Shown: positions 1 to 13,500 of the stretch, one piece after another | How the letters are laid out: each line of letters begins with the position of its first letter | Position numbering within the stretch: position 1 is the first letter of the stretch | NCBI RefSeq assembly: GCF_000003815.2 | Contig: NC_049981.1 | Span: forward strand, 20,950,505-21,014,504 | Direction of reading: 5' to 3' | From: Branchiostoma floridae | Lineage: Eukaryota; Chordata; Leptocardii; Amphioxiformes; Branchiostomatidae | Length of the DNA stretch: 64,000 nucleotides | Notes under the pieces: model-generated | Told to the model about the DNA's origin: nothing | The model's database searches: none | Seen by the model: only the letters and a program-made list of their open reading frames with translations | Position numbers and translations under genes: made by a program

Positions 1-800
1 CGGATTCAAAGATTAAAAATGTCGTATGTTCACCAGAAATACCCAACATTTCATATACGTCTTGACAACATATAAGTTAAATGGGGGAGGTCTCCCCTAG
101 TTCGTTTAAACTGCGCGGATTCAAAGATTAAACATGTCGTATGTTCAACAGAAATACGCAACATTTCATGTACGTTTTGGCAACATATAAGCTAAACGGG
201 GGAGGTCTCCCCTAGTTCGCTTAAACTGCGCGGATTCAAAGATTAAACATGTCGTATGTTCAACAGAAATACGCAACATTTCATATACGTTTTGGCAACA
301 TATAAGCTAAACGGGGGAGGTCTCCCCTAGTTCGCTTAAACTGCGCGGATTCAAAGATTAAACATGTCGTATGTTTAACAGAAATACGCAAAATTTTGTA
401 TACGTTTTGGCAACATATAAGCTAAACGGGGGAGGTCTCCCCTTGTTTGCTTAAACTGAGCGGATTCAAAGATTAAACAGGTCGTGTGTTTTGCAGTAAT
501 ACGCAACATTTTAATATACGTTTTGGCAACATCAGCTAAACGGAGGAGGTCTCCCCATGTTCGCTTAAACTGCCTTGATTTAAAGATTAAACATAGCGTA
601 TGTTTAACAGAAATACGCAACATTTCATATACCTCTTGGCAACATATAAGCTAAACGGGGGAAGCCCCCCTTCTTTGCGTAAACGGCGGTTTGAAATAGA
701 TTACAGATGCCGTATATTCGACAGAAAAACGCAGCATTTCATGTAACGTAAGGGCGCGCATATAAGCTAAACGTAAGAGATATTCCCTGTTCGAATCAAG
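1..800. repeat. 115-bp tandem repeat (minisatellite), about 7 units
   Basis: Units starting with the motif CGGATTCAAAGATTAAAC begin near 1, 116, 231, 346, 461, 575 and 687, giving a period of 115 bp (114 once). The first four units are nearly identical. The last two or three diverge and then fade out by about 800-840. There are no unique spacers between units, so this is a satellite-like array and not a CRISPR. The array probably extends beyond the left edge. Open frames inside it are by-products of the repeat. Confidence 0.93.
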
Positions 801-3579
801 AATTGCGCACAGAAAGATCGAATACGTCATATGCTTTTGGAACAAACAACATAGAAGAATATTGTATTTGACTTTTCTGAGGTATTAACATAACATTTTG
901 TCCCGGAAAACGCAATTGTCAGTTTTGACAGTAAATCTTGCCACTGTTTTAAAACAGATGACGCAATGCTTTATCAAACGCCAGACAAAGGCTTATTATA
1001 TTTGACATAGCCGAGGTAAGTTTGGTAAACAGATCTAGAGAAACGGTATTTGTCAGTTTTATATTTAAAAACTTGAAATATTACCACAGTGGTAAAACAG
1101 TAAAACGGATTATATTTTATAAATTTTTGAGACATTTAAGTTGTCTTTTCGGCATACTAAAATGCATGTAAAATTCACGTAAAGAAACACGACAGATTAA
1201 GTTACATTTACAAACGCTGAAATCTTACGTAAAGGCCAGATGTATGTTTCCGATGCCTTTAATAGATCTTAAAATCTTCTGAAATATTTCTCGGCCTTTA
1301 AGGTTTTTATACGTATTTCTGAAACTTTGCTTAAATAATTGTTTTCGTGCTGTGATGGCTAGATACGTTTCTACACAGACGTGGACGAAATAACTCTTTT
1401 ATTACAGGTAAGGTTCCATCTACTCGATAGTAGGGACATGTTCCTACTTTGGAATGGACTGACTCTTAGGGTTGATCGAAACTAGGTGCTTATGCTATTC
1501 TCTAAACCTTTTCTTATGCATCAAAATGCAGTTATCAGTATACAAGCAGAAAATCATTTGTAGAATTGATTTGTATTCCTAAACCATCGTGGTTCAACTA
1601 GACGTCCCCATATGTCATTCCTATTGTGCAACTTGTGTTGATGGGATTTGTTCTATTTCGGGAAGTTCCCATGAAAAGCTTCTGTGTTTTCATTACGGCA
1701 CACCTATAACTCAAAGACATAACTGTGCAAGCACAAATATGAAAGCAAATATTCTCGGCGTTTTATGGATGATGACGTTTTACTAGAAAATAAGAGTATC
1801 ATTGTAGTAAATATACGTTAGGTGCTCGTTAAGTACGTAAAATGTTCTGAATCAAAGTTGAACTGTAACTTCCAGCTCAAAATGGACTTGCCCAAATTTT
1901 CGGCTATACAACTCCAGTCTTTGTCAAGAAATGAGCAATCCATTCTTTTGTGACCTCACGTCATGCAGATATAACACGTGACTTGATCAGTGGATCATAA
2001 GTTGAATAGAGTCTATGGCGCGCCCCGTCTCTGTTAAGGGGTGGTTGTAAAGCCGAGATGTAGATGATTTTCTTTATTCCTCTTGCAAAAAATCTGTATG
2101 TTGAGATGTTTCCTGTAACTTTGGTATGAACAGACTTTCCCATTGCCCAGCGCTGGACAGACAGGTGTATACAGCCCTTACACTATCATAATGATCCTTA
2201 TGCTGAAAGATTCGTATACTTAGACTGTAGATCATTAGAAACTATAGCGCTGTTCAAAAGTGCAAGTTTCACTTCAACTAAATGGTGCACAGCGTGTTAC
2301 ATATCCGGATGAACCGTACTAGTGAATAATGTCCCTTTTTCCTCCCGGCAAGAAAATTGCCTGCACGGGAGCTGATAAGATTATTTGCCTCAGCCGCAAT
2401 GCTTGTATGGATGTTACATCTAGATAGTTCCTCTTGGCACACATAGGTTATGAAATATTACATATATTGCATTGTTTCGTTGGAGAATTTTACTTCTGAT
2501 ACCACGTTAGATACTTACTGTGCAGATTCGTGCCATCGCATATTAAATAAAAGCGTTGTCTACTCTATTTAATAATTTGTACACGAACGTTTCCTCGTCA
2601 ATCAAGTAGACTATTATGATCTGATAAGCACTGTAAATTGTTCTATTCCTTTTCATAATGTACTATTGGATAACCATTGTCCAACTGGTTATTTGAAAGG
2701 CACCATGCTTCAGTTTACCTAACGGTAGATCCAAAATGCTGAAAATCGAACATTCGGTTCGCACAGGCAAAGGAAGAAGAAAAAGAAAACAAACCTTCGC
2801 TTAAGTATATCAGCCTTCATGATATTGCCCCAAAGTACATCCAGTTAAGAACCAAAACAGCCCGAATGGTAGATTACCGTTCTCTCAGCACAGTTCTGGT
2901 CGTCCCGCTATTGTGCCGATGAATACATGTAAAACTGTGAGTCTTCCGTACAGGTGCAGGAATCTGACCCAGGGCGTTAATTGGCAGAATGACGCCTTAT
3001 CTTAGAACGTTAACAGACACATTACAGCTGTGGCAGGTGCAAGGATCTGACCACAGAGGTTGATTGCAATTTTCTCATGTTAGTTATACATTGATAGAAT
3101 CATTTGTGAAAAATGTGTACAAAGGGCGATTTTATATTGATGGCCTATGGAACAGTGCAGGTTGAAGACTTTCAGACTATAACAAGATTCTGGTAAATTT
3201 TTCGGGCTAGCGCAAGCCCCTAACTTGAAGTAACTAGTCCCTAATTTGACATCATCAAAAAACTGAATGCCGAGGAGTTTCTGTGCCCTGGACAGATTTG
3301 ATTTAATGCCCTGTTAATTCAGTTACACGGATGACATTCTATGGGGCCTCCAAAAACTGATACGTGCTTGCGAATGGAAATTTGACCAAAAGATATTTGC
3401 CTTCATTGTGAAATCTACGTGGTCAGAAATATTTAGAGTATAATATACTAAACAGTAAAGTCATCATCTGTATTCTTTATTCTGCATTTTCTTTTCTTCT
3501 TTGATGACTTGAGAATCGATGTTGGCATTCTACGACAACAATATCCGTTTTTGGTTTCATGGCATATATTTTCTCATTT

Positions 3580-4530
3580 TGCAGTAGCTTTGCACGACTT
3601 GCAGTATGGTCAAAAACCGTTTTGGAAACGGACGAAAATTAACGTGAGCGCGGATGTCATCCATATGATAATCTCTGAAACTTAACAGCGTATTTCTCCC
3701 AAGAAAGATCATCATCATCCAAACATCAGAAGCAGTGACACAAAGTGGTCCGCCTTTGGTACTTTGCAGGGATTTTATTTATTTATTTATTTATTGGTTT
3801 GGCTGCAACGAACACACAGCCAGGGCTGCCCAACTAGCCTATGGCTATTACAAAGGGCTAGCCCTGATTTTCTTCATGTTCTAATAAAACAAAGATGGTT
3901 GACGGTTTACGTATTACACCCAGCATTGCTTACGCCCAGCGCAATGCTCTAATTCTCATCAAGTAGACTCTGCAGAAAGAGCACCTACAGTTCTGTTTGG
4001 ACCAATTGACTGACATCCTCGTCAGCTTGATGTTACAGGAAATATAAGCGGGACCTAATCATATAAAACAGAGCAGCTGTTATTGCAGGCGATGTCACAT
4101 GTACTACAAGCACCGTTATTTTTCAATACAAGACCATGGTAAAATAATTACTGTAACCCTGTAGCCTGCATACTTATGTTATCCATATACATTTCATGAG
4201 GATAAGACAGAAAGCATAATGCTTATGTGACCCTTCTTCTCAAAATATAAATACATATTTACATGATTATATACTTGATTAACAGAGATACCATTGAAGA
4301 AATGATATGAAACAAAGCATCAACTAGGATGAAGCTATAGGTGGTACTACTTGTATCCCTTACACTCATTATTGTACCGCTTCTTTAAATCATGTGGATT
4401 CATCAATATATTTAAATGATCACTCGTTCTGCAGCAGCTTTGTACGATTTACAGTATGGTCGAAAACTTCTGGAAACAGACGAAAGTTTATGCGGGCGCC
4501 GAAATGTCATCCATATAATCGAATCAACAT
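3580..4530 (+). repeat. Diverged direct repeat pair, about 100 bp each
   Basis: The segments at about 3580-3680 and 4425-4530 share the order TGCAG.AGCTTTG.ACGA.TT.CAGTATGGTC, then GGAAAC.GACGAAA, then ATGTCATCCATAT. They lie about 850 bp apart in the same orientation. They could be two copies of a dispersed repeat or a small local duplication. No coding role is evident. Confidence 0.5.
3776..3905 (-). mobile_element. 3' tail of a LINE-type retrotransposon
   Basis: Read on the minus strand, a stretch ending in repeated AATAAATAAATA follows a short GC-richer segment. This is the usual 3' end of a truncated non-LTR element. A similar T-rich start appears at about 5735. No coding part is left. 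Confidence 0.4.
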
Positions 4531-4596
4531 GACCTCACGGAGAATACTTCTAAATTTCAGATTCTAGTGACTCATGTTTCTTTGTGAATCTTCCAG

Positions 4597-7500
4597 GCAT
4601 CTGTACTGAAGAGGGTTTTGGTGACTCTGGCTGCAACAGTTTTCGGAACTTACTGTCCAACTGTGGCCACGTCCAAACAGCCGGGTTCCCCCATACTCCG
4701 TACAGGAACGACATCGTGTGTGAGTGGCACCTACATGTTCAGCCCAGACATCACATCGTGCTGATGTTCGAACACTTCGAGTTGGAGGAATCGGGTAAAT
4801 TTTAATTTACTCAATGTTGCACTAAGTGTGAGGTATCACTTGTTATATCTCTGCTGGCGTATTACTATTCATCGTCTTCTTCTATTCTTTGTTCTTGAAG
4901 CTACCCAATTCTTCTTGCTGCAGATTCTGTAGTCTATACACAAAAGCTCCTACTCTTTCCGATAGGTGTGATGGGCCCTTTAACGTGCTTGAGGCGTGGC
5001 TCTCCCCAACAAGATTTCTCCATTTAAAGTCCTCTCCGAGAAACGTCCCTAGCCTAAGCATGCTTCTCATTTGCAACTCAATGAAGTGAGTCATGCGTTT
5101 TTTGTAAGGGCGCAAAAGATCGATACCATGACAGAATTTTAACCCAGGACCTCTGTAACTCCGCCAGGCCGTGGCAGATAGAGGAATTGTCGGCATCTGG
5201 CTGTTTGAGCCTCCAGGACTAAAGGGGGGGGGGGGGGGGGGGTACAGACTAGCTGTAGGTTAGCATGTGAGGGGACGTTTATATGGTAATAGATTCTTTA
5301 GATAGTGACACCCTCTCTTTCCAGCACTTTCCCACGCACTACTGTTACATACTGGAACGCTGTACCCTTAAGCATAGTTCAAACTATGATTCGAAAGTAG
5401 TTTTATCTCTGCTTCCTGGAAATGGCCCAGGATCGGATAGACCAACGTGAATATTGGCCTGTGCCCAAAGCTGAGTAATGAGCCGAACTCTTCTTGTTCC
5501 GCATTGTCGCTCGTAAATCCTCACACACTTATTGAAAATCACTTTGTCGTCCAAATATGCAGCAAGCAAGGGAAATTGAGTTTTGTAACAACCACCCATC
5601 ATATTCCTGTGGTGTAATCGCACAACACGCACGTACATAACTAACAGGAGACACGCCCTTTTCTTCTTTATTGCACATACTTTTAGCCAGAGAGGAAGCC
5701 AATTTTGCCTTCGGCCACAGAAAGTTAAATTTTTTATCTATTTATTTGGACGAATCCATTACACAGACTCACGGGCAGCGTTGCTGAATGTAGTTTACCA
5801 ACAGGGCGAATACACAAGAATAGTAAATCCTAACGCCAGCCAGCCAGCCATAAAAGTTAATTTTATAGATTACTTCCGCGCAGTCATTTATATTCCCTGA
5901 TTTCAGATAAAAAAATTTAATTTACCCAATCTAATTTTTCGCCCTATCTCATTATTTTTGTTGTCTGCAGATGATGTCATCCACAAAATTTGCTTGCTGT
6001 GGTCGTATGTAATGTAAAGGATGTATAGCCCACGGGACGAATGAATGATCTGCCTGTGCTAATCTGTAACTCATCCAAGTCTATAATTACCTCATAGTGT
6101 TGCCATTAGCAGTAATTGGACGTCATGGCGTACCTGTGGCAATAGATCGTAGCGTGTGACTAGAACCGTCCCAGCTACGTGCTCGGGATTTCAATAGTTG
6201 ATTTATTACTATAAACATACATTGTTAATAGAAAATAATTCTACTGTACACATCCAGAAACCCACATATTACAGAATAAGTGGGTTGATATGTCTTTCGC
6301 TGCCTCAAAAGAAGAAGTCAATCCCAACCAAGCTAGCTCGATGTATATTTTAGAATGTAGCATGGTGTATTACATGTAAGTACTTCCTAATATCACTGAA
6401 TCTATCTTTGTTGCATTCATGTTATATCTAATTGTCCATGGACATGTATCCGCGACAAACTTATTCCATATTATTATCATTTCAATATTCCATTATTCTT
6501 GGCAGTCTAATTTCTTCACCAGATACAGACGACTCTTGTAAGTCCACAGTAACTGTCATTCTTCATTCCAGAAGTCTTTGTAGTTTGTACACAACCAGGT
6601 GTTTTATTCAACAACAGTGTAAACACCGCAGTAACTATCTATGTAACGTTATGTTATGTTACATTGCAAATATTTTACATCTGGGGCCCTATCTATGTAA
6701 GCAATTACACCTATAGCTCCAGTACAATGTGAAGCAGTCAGAATGAATTGTCCTGATGAATGTGACAGACCGTGTTGGCTCAATAGAACACTTGGCTGTA
6801 TATCAAGAAGTCTGCCATGCTCCTCCATTCTCCTTATTCCACAGGTATAAGTTGCGAGTATGACAAGCTGGTCGTCTATGATGGCGTAAATGAAAAGGCC
6901 GAGATGCTTGGAACCTTCTGCGGTACACATGCGTTCTTGAGGATCGTTTCGAGCCGCAATCATCTCTTCATGAGGTTCACATCAGACACGTCTTTAACAA
7001 TGGCAGGCTTCTACGCGTCATACACTTCAGAAGGTATTCGTACATGATGCATATATATCCCCAAATAGACTTAATAATAGGCCAGAGGAGTCAGGCGGGC
7101 GGTCACAGGATTACAGTTTACAGCAAGGCCCTTACGATCAAATAGAATAAATGCCTTCAATGCTTCGTAGACCATTGGCAGTTTTTTTTACAGAAAATGT
7201 TGGTGTCTATAGTTGGTCTGTATTTTTCCTTGATTTGCACTCCCCCAAACTGTCTGATTATAAATCTACATGATATCTTCTGCTGACAAATTTTGCTATC
7301 ATGTTTAGTGATAAGATATGCCGACCGTCAGACGTTTGGAGCCGTTGTTGACCGGGGTCCGGGGACATTCCCCTGCCCGGGCTCCACTAACATCACCGGG
7401 GAGGAGCTGTCAGCTGCTGCCTACACTGTTGGGTGTGAGCTGAGGGAGCGGATCGTGCTGGTGTGGGAGCCGTGGGGCAACATCAGTCAGAGCCTGATGC

Positions 7501-10500
7501 AGGTCAATATTTTAGAAAGAAAGTTAGTACCGCCATCTGAAAGATGAGGCTGTTGTAACGTATAACGTGCTCGGGGCATTTCATCGAACACGAACCCCAT
7601 TTTACGTCCTTTCCAAAAGACGAATGCAGCTCCAACCAGCCAGACCTTCCTCTGATTCTAACCGGGGTCTCCAAGTTACTAACTAATTGGAATCAGGAGC
7701 TCAAGAGTGAAATTGCTACGGATTGAGCTACAGAGACACCCGTATTAACGTTAGACCAGATGCTGTGACGAACATGTTTGCTGTTGACGTACACATTGCT
7801 GTTGATCTTCAATGTACAGCTAATGATTAAAGTTCTAGTGAGCATGCCCACCCTTATTACCACAAGTGAGGCATTCTAATGCACCATTTCAGTTGGATAT
7901 TGAATAAAAGCACAGTATCAAAAAACCCTTACCAATGATATCAAATACAAAAATTTAGTACAAAATCTTGCAGTTCATCACAGTATGAATGTGTTTTAAT
8001 TTTCAGATATACGAAAGTGACTTCGACACCTCAAATCCAGTTGTGATGGAAGACTTCAGCCGAGACATCAATCGAAAGTTCGTTTCCAAAGGCCATCGAC
8101 TACTTCTGTCACTCCATCTTAGGCAGAAACATGCTGGTTTGTTTATCCATTGCCGTATAGAAGGTATGGAAACGTTTCAATTGACATTCATAATAAGCTT
8201 TAGGCCTAATTATAAGAAGACGATGTTTTGTTTCCGAAAAACCTGCCAAACCTAGCCTTTTTAGTCGACCGCTGACACTGGCATGGGACATAAAATTTTG
8301 ATATGACATCTGAGTGATGAAAATGTGATTAGAATATGATGTTCAAAATACCAATGTCCTGGTGCATCTCAGTTTTAAACTGTTAAACCGTATTTGTTGG
8401 ATAATTTCGGCCTAAATCTAGACAAAAGAGAATCTCTTCTTATTGATCCTAATATTTTTCAGAGCCGTAATCGGATACACAACATCTATCTTAAGCCATA
8501 TAATTTGTCTTGTTATAGTAGTAAAATTTCTTACATAATAACGTTGTTTCGGGGCAATTGCCGGTCATGATATACTTTATAGTTGTTTTTTTTAACTGGC
8601 ATAACTGTTATAAAGCTTTCTACTATAATTATGATTATAATTTTGTTTCCAGACATTGCAGACAAAATTTCGACTTGTCCAACAGCCGTAAGGCAAACTC
8701 CTGACATCGGTATAATAGCGATGGACAATCAAATATCAGGTATGTGGATGGGGGTACACTTGGTATGAATAAGTGTTGCACTCAGACTTACCTTAATATG
8801 ATTTTAGTTTACAAGTGAATAAGTGAGTCTGCTCTTATATATAGTTATCAACTATGTAGATACAAAATGCAAATTTAGTCAATTGTCACATTGGGTTATG
8901 GTATGTTCAACTACCTCTCGTTTCTATGCAGTGACCGCATTTTGTGCCATAATATCCAACATTCCCACAGATACGGACCTGCATTGCAAAGTTGTTGTAA
9001 AGACATCGACCAGCCTGAGGCTTTTGACCAGTTTGGACCTCGTCAGCAATCCGAGTGCCTCAGCCCAGAGGGAGCCGCACGGCAGTCGCACCCGAGTGGA
9101 CCTCTACAACCCGGAAACAAGACTGTTGTCTTTAAGTTCACACATGACGTCACTTCCGTTCCCGACAGTCACCTCGCAAGATGAACTGTTGATTGTATTT
9201 TGGTCCAATGTTGTGAACAGTCAGTGGATACCTGAAGTGCAGTACAGTCCAACAGGTAGGGCCTCATTACTCAGATATGAGCTTCATTACTCAGATGAAG
9301 TGAATTGAATTCGACCGAGGTGTTTTTTTTTTCTAAATATGTTGTTACCATCATGGTGATGAAGAGCGGCCCATAGCGATAACTGTAGCAGCATCTCTTC
9401 TCCCTAAGTCAGAAACATCAAGCTTAAGCAAGCTTGACTTCACTGACTCAATAGGCGAAGCAGGGGTTACGAGGCAGCTCGGGAAATTCCCTACCCCATT
9501 TTGGCCGTGTGACAACCAATCTTCGCCCCTGTGTTGCNNNNNNNNNNNNNNNNNNNNNNNNNNNNNNNNNNNNNNNNNNNNNNNNNNNNNNNNNNNNNNN
9601 NNNNNNNNNNNNNNNNNNNNNNNNNNNNNNNNNNNNNNNNNNNNNNNNNNNNNNNNNNNNNNNNNNNNNNNNNNNNNNNNNNNNNNNNNNNNNNNNNNNN
9701 NNNNNNNNNNNNNNNNNNNNNNNNNNNNNNNNNNNNNNNNNNNNNNNNNNNNNNNNNNNNNNNNNNNNNNNNNNNNNNNNNNNNNNNNNNNNNNNNNNNN
9801 NNNNNNNNNNNNNNNNNNNNNNNNNNNNNNNNNNNNNNNNNNNNNNNNNNNNNNNNNNNNNNNNNNNNNNNNNNNNNNNNNNNNNNNNNNNNNNNNNNNN
9901 NNNNNNNNNNNNNNNNNNNNNNNNNNNNNNNNNNNNNNNNNNNNNNNNNNNNNNNNNNNNNNNNNNNNNNNNNNNNNNNNNNNNNNNNNNNNNNNNNNNN
10001 NNNNNNNNNNNNNNNNNNNNNNNNNNNNNNNNNNNNNNNNNNNNNNNNNNNNNNNNNNNNNNNNNNNNNNNNNNNNNNNNCCAATACAACGATGCATGGA
10101 GTACGGTTTGGTCTTCCAGCAGTACAGTAGAGATCGTATACAGCACCTTCTGCACATGGTCCAGAAGCGGATTTGTCCTGTTCTTTGAAACGTCAGGTAA
10201 TAAGAATTCTGCATCAGATCTCTGACTGCAAAAACATGAACTTGCCAAATTATTATCTTTTTTTACTGATCAACTCTAATCTGTGTTATGGTGTCAAGAA
10301 ATTAGCTATCCACCTCTTCTGTGTTGTGCAAATAGAACGCATGACTCCGTTTCTGTTAAGGGATGGTTGTAGATCTGATGTAGATGACTCCCGTCTCATC
10401 TTCGTACAAAAACTCTGGTTACTTTGTACAGATTAGCCGAGGAATTCAGACGACTCCATATGTATCCGTTGTGAAGATGCTAATTCTTCAGTAACCAACC

Positions 10501-13500
10501 ACTTATCGCTATGCTATCATCGGTTGAACTGCTAATTCTGGTTGATAGTCGGGGTCTTTTTACGGACTTTACATTATTTCTATCTTGATCTTTCAGAATG
10601 CCCCGGAATGACAGCTGACAGGTGTGAGAAACGGATTGATCTCCCTGCACCGTGTGGCTCATTTCTACCACCATCACATGGGCAGACATTGGCGTGCGAA
10701 TGGCAGATACCAGTGCTGCCAGGAAAGGAAACCGTTCTGTCTTTTCAAAACCTGAAAACAAATAAGAAAAGTGATGGTAGGGTTTACATAAAAGAGCTTC
10801 GAGGTGATGGGTCTTTCCAAACAGATAGTGAACTGCCAGACCGTTATTCCTTGTATTCGGTAAGATCAGCAAGCCCCAGAGTATTGGTGAAGTTCGTGAA
10901 ATACAGTGATGACAGAGACGATACGGCATCATTTACTGCGTTCTATTCGTTGAGGGAAAGTCTTCTTCCAGAAGAACACAGAACCTCTGAATCTGGTCAG
11001 TACATGCACTTTCTAATCCAATTTCAAGTTTCACCGGCGTTAATAACATGCCCACAGTCTTCATCTGTCACCCATTACATATTTTTTCGACCTTTATTTA
11101 TCCTTCATACATCTTCGGCCTAAGTCGTTTTTCAAGATTTCAATGGTATATCAGCAGTGGAGTGTATCATTCGCCAAGACGGTTATGTTTTCGGTAGCGT
11201 TTGTATGTGTCCATGTGAATGAAGAGAAGTTCAGTTATGCAAATGACAACTTAGTTTGTATAAAATGTCAGGAAAATATGGCTTTTGGTGCTGTGATGAG
11301 ACTGTCATATTTTAAACAGCTGTTATTTGGACGGAGAAAATAATCAACCATTTATACACATTAGGACGTAATTTACATAATCAAAGACAAGCGTGTAATA
11401 CATCAGTCATTTAGGTTAGAATCGTTTGGCAAAGGCTTGGAGTCGTGGAAATCTAGTTCATACATCAGAGTTATAGCACTTGTAGCCAAGCGATGGCACA
11501 TTTAAAACCAGCTAATATTTCATTCCGCACATAGGCAACTAATATCGCATATCTTTTGTTGCACATTCTGTAACATCTGTCATGCACACGTTTTATTGAG
11601 CTAGGACCCTAGCTTCTTACTTCTTGACATGCTGACGACAGTTTCATGATTTTAAATTCACCCAGAGGAGCTGTGTGAGAAAGGCTTTCGATACTGCCGG
11701 AGTAACTGCTTTCGCGTGATAACGGACAATGAGACGGTGGCCTGGGAAACAGCCCAACACAGGTATTATTTCATCCCGTGGTCTAATACCCAGCTGTCGG
11801 CTAACGACGTCGTTTGTGGGCTTTAATAGCTTTGTAGTATTCTCCTAGCTGTCACTCTGTCTGTAACTTCAGTCCGAAAAATTGCACANNNNNNNNNNNN
11901 NNNNNNNNNNNNNNNNNNNNNNNNNNNNNNNNNNNNNNNNNNNNNNNNNNNNNNNNNNNNNNNNNNNNNNNNNNNNNNNNNNNNNNNNNNNNNNNNNNNN
12001 NNNNNNNNNNNNNNNNNGTGGAACAGTTACTCAAGGAGGTGAAGGACGTTAAGTCTGATGGCACTATCACGCGCTTTTATCGGTCTCATGACTACAGGCC
12101 AAGATGCACGATATGCATGGGTGGACGGCAGTGAAGTACTGTAAGTGCCATTAACCATCAGGAAAATGTTACAGTCAGGCATCACAGGTCATTCCACGCT
12201 ATAATGGTTGTGACATGCACATGTGGTGACACTACCGAAGTAAACATTAGCAAGACTCCATGTCCTTTTCTACAAACCTATTATTATTGCACTATATTAT
12301 TAAGTATAATCCGTAACTTTAAACGGTCCCAAAACTATTGGAAAGAGTATCGTATTCAGTTACATGCAGCGACCGAAATAAGTGACCATACCATATGCCT
12401 ACTGCGTATTAGATACATTTCCTTTCTTTCTTATGATTGCTGGTAACATTTGATTATTTCTGATTATTGTTATTAGTTTCACATATTGGAGAGGGCGAGC
12501 TCCTCTGCCCGCGGGACAGAACATAGAGAGCTGTGCTCTGATGCTGACTGGAACATCAGAAGCTTCACCCGAGACGAGATGGTTCACCGTGCCCTGTGAC
12601 GATGCTGAGGCTACCCGGACCTACGTCTGCAAGGCCAAGGCCAGAGGTAGCTTGTCAGTATATCCTTAGTAGGTGATGAAAAGGCGTGCACGCGTGGTAA
12701 AAGTACCACATAGACATGGTCGTTGGTAAAATAGCCCATCCAGGTACACTAGCCTATTGGACTGTGAACTACAATAGGGATCTATTCCGAATATCATGAG
12801 AATCCGTCGTTTCTTTAATATCCTCTTTGAAAGGTTTTGACAAACACTTGTTGCGGCGTGTATGTCCGTTGACTACTGGACATACTATGAAATTCATAGT
12901 TTGCGTTGAAGCATATATTCATCGTGGGACGTTTCTAAAATGATTTCTTTCTATACCAAGGCTGCAACAGGGGTTGGAGCATGGCTGGGAAGTCTTGTCT
13001 ACGTGCCTTTACTCTTCCTGTCAGAAGTACAAACCCACCCCGGGACAGCTTCCGTCTGTGCCAGAGACAGGACTCAACTGTTGCAACTGTCAACTCGTCT
13101 GTTGAGGTTCTACGTGTACAAGATTATCTGGAACACATGTGGCCATTGTATCCGCGACCGCGTGTCTACATTAATATCAAACACCTGCGTGACACAAACA
13201 CCTGCGGTGTACTAGAGCGGAGGTATGACATAGATGGTGACAGGTGGATCGTTCCGAAAACTGAATGCCAGTTTAGAAGACCCAACATGGTGCTCTGTTC
13301 TATGGATGTAGATGGTGGGTATTTCATGTAATGTACTTTAAGCGTCTAGGAAAGCTAGCTTGCCATAGTGAAATTGACAGATTCTGCAACTTAACTTGAA
13401 GTATCATTCCTTGCGAAGTCAGATTATTGATACCTTTTTTTTAGATTGTATTTTGCGTCTTTAGAAGAATGCATAAAGACTTACATTAAGACACTCTTCC

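Larger units (their letters stand above)
841..4596. other. Gene-poor region upstream of the receptor gene
   Basis: No exon with convincing splice sites and conserved protein content was seen. The region should hold the missing 5' exon(s), including the signal peptide, of the receptor that follows, but I could not identify them. It contains a LINE 3' tail on the minus strand (3776-3905) and a diverged direct repeat (about 3580-3680 and 4425-4530). Confidence 0.5.
4597..10995 (+). other. Receptor ectodomain part 1: at least five CUB domains
   Basis: CUB1 spans exons 4597-4794 and 6845-7033, with motifs such as YDKLVVYDG, GTFCG and FTSD followed by GFYASYT. CUB2 spans 7309-7502 and 8007-8163. 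CUB3 spans 8653-8739 and 8971-9255. CUB4 is visible only as its C-terminal half (10081-10196), the rest being in the 543-base gap. CUB5 is a single exon, 10597-10995. Introns at module borders are phase 1, the usual arrangement for shuffled extracellular modules. CUB domains commonly bind proteins or carbohydrates, sometimes through calcium. CUB3 and CUB4 are diverged. Confidence 0.85.

Noticed and set aside
1-800. Regularly repeated units resembling a CRISPR array
   Set aside because: The whole 115-bp period is repeated with no unique spacers, and the surrounding genes are animal genes with introns.
4882-5196. Minus-strand 104-codon open frame in a receptor intron
   Set aside because: It coincides with a repeat that recurs at 19,015-19,260, and its similarity to the open frame there is explained by the repeat.
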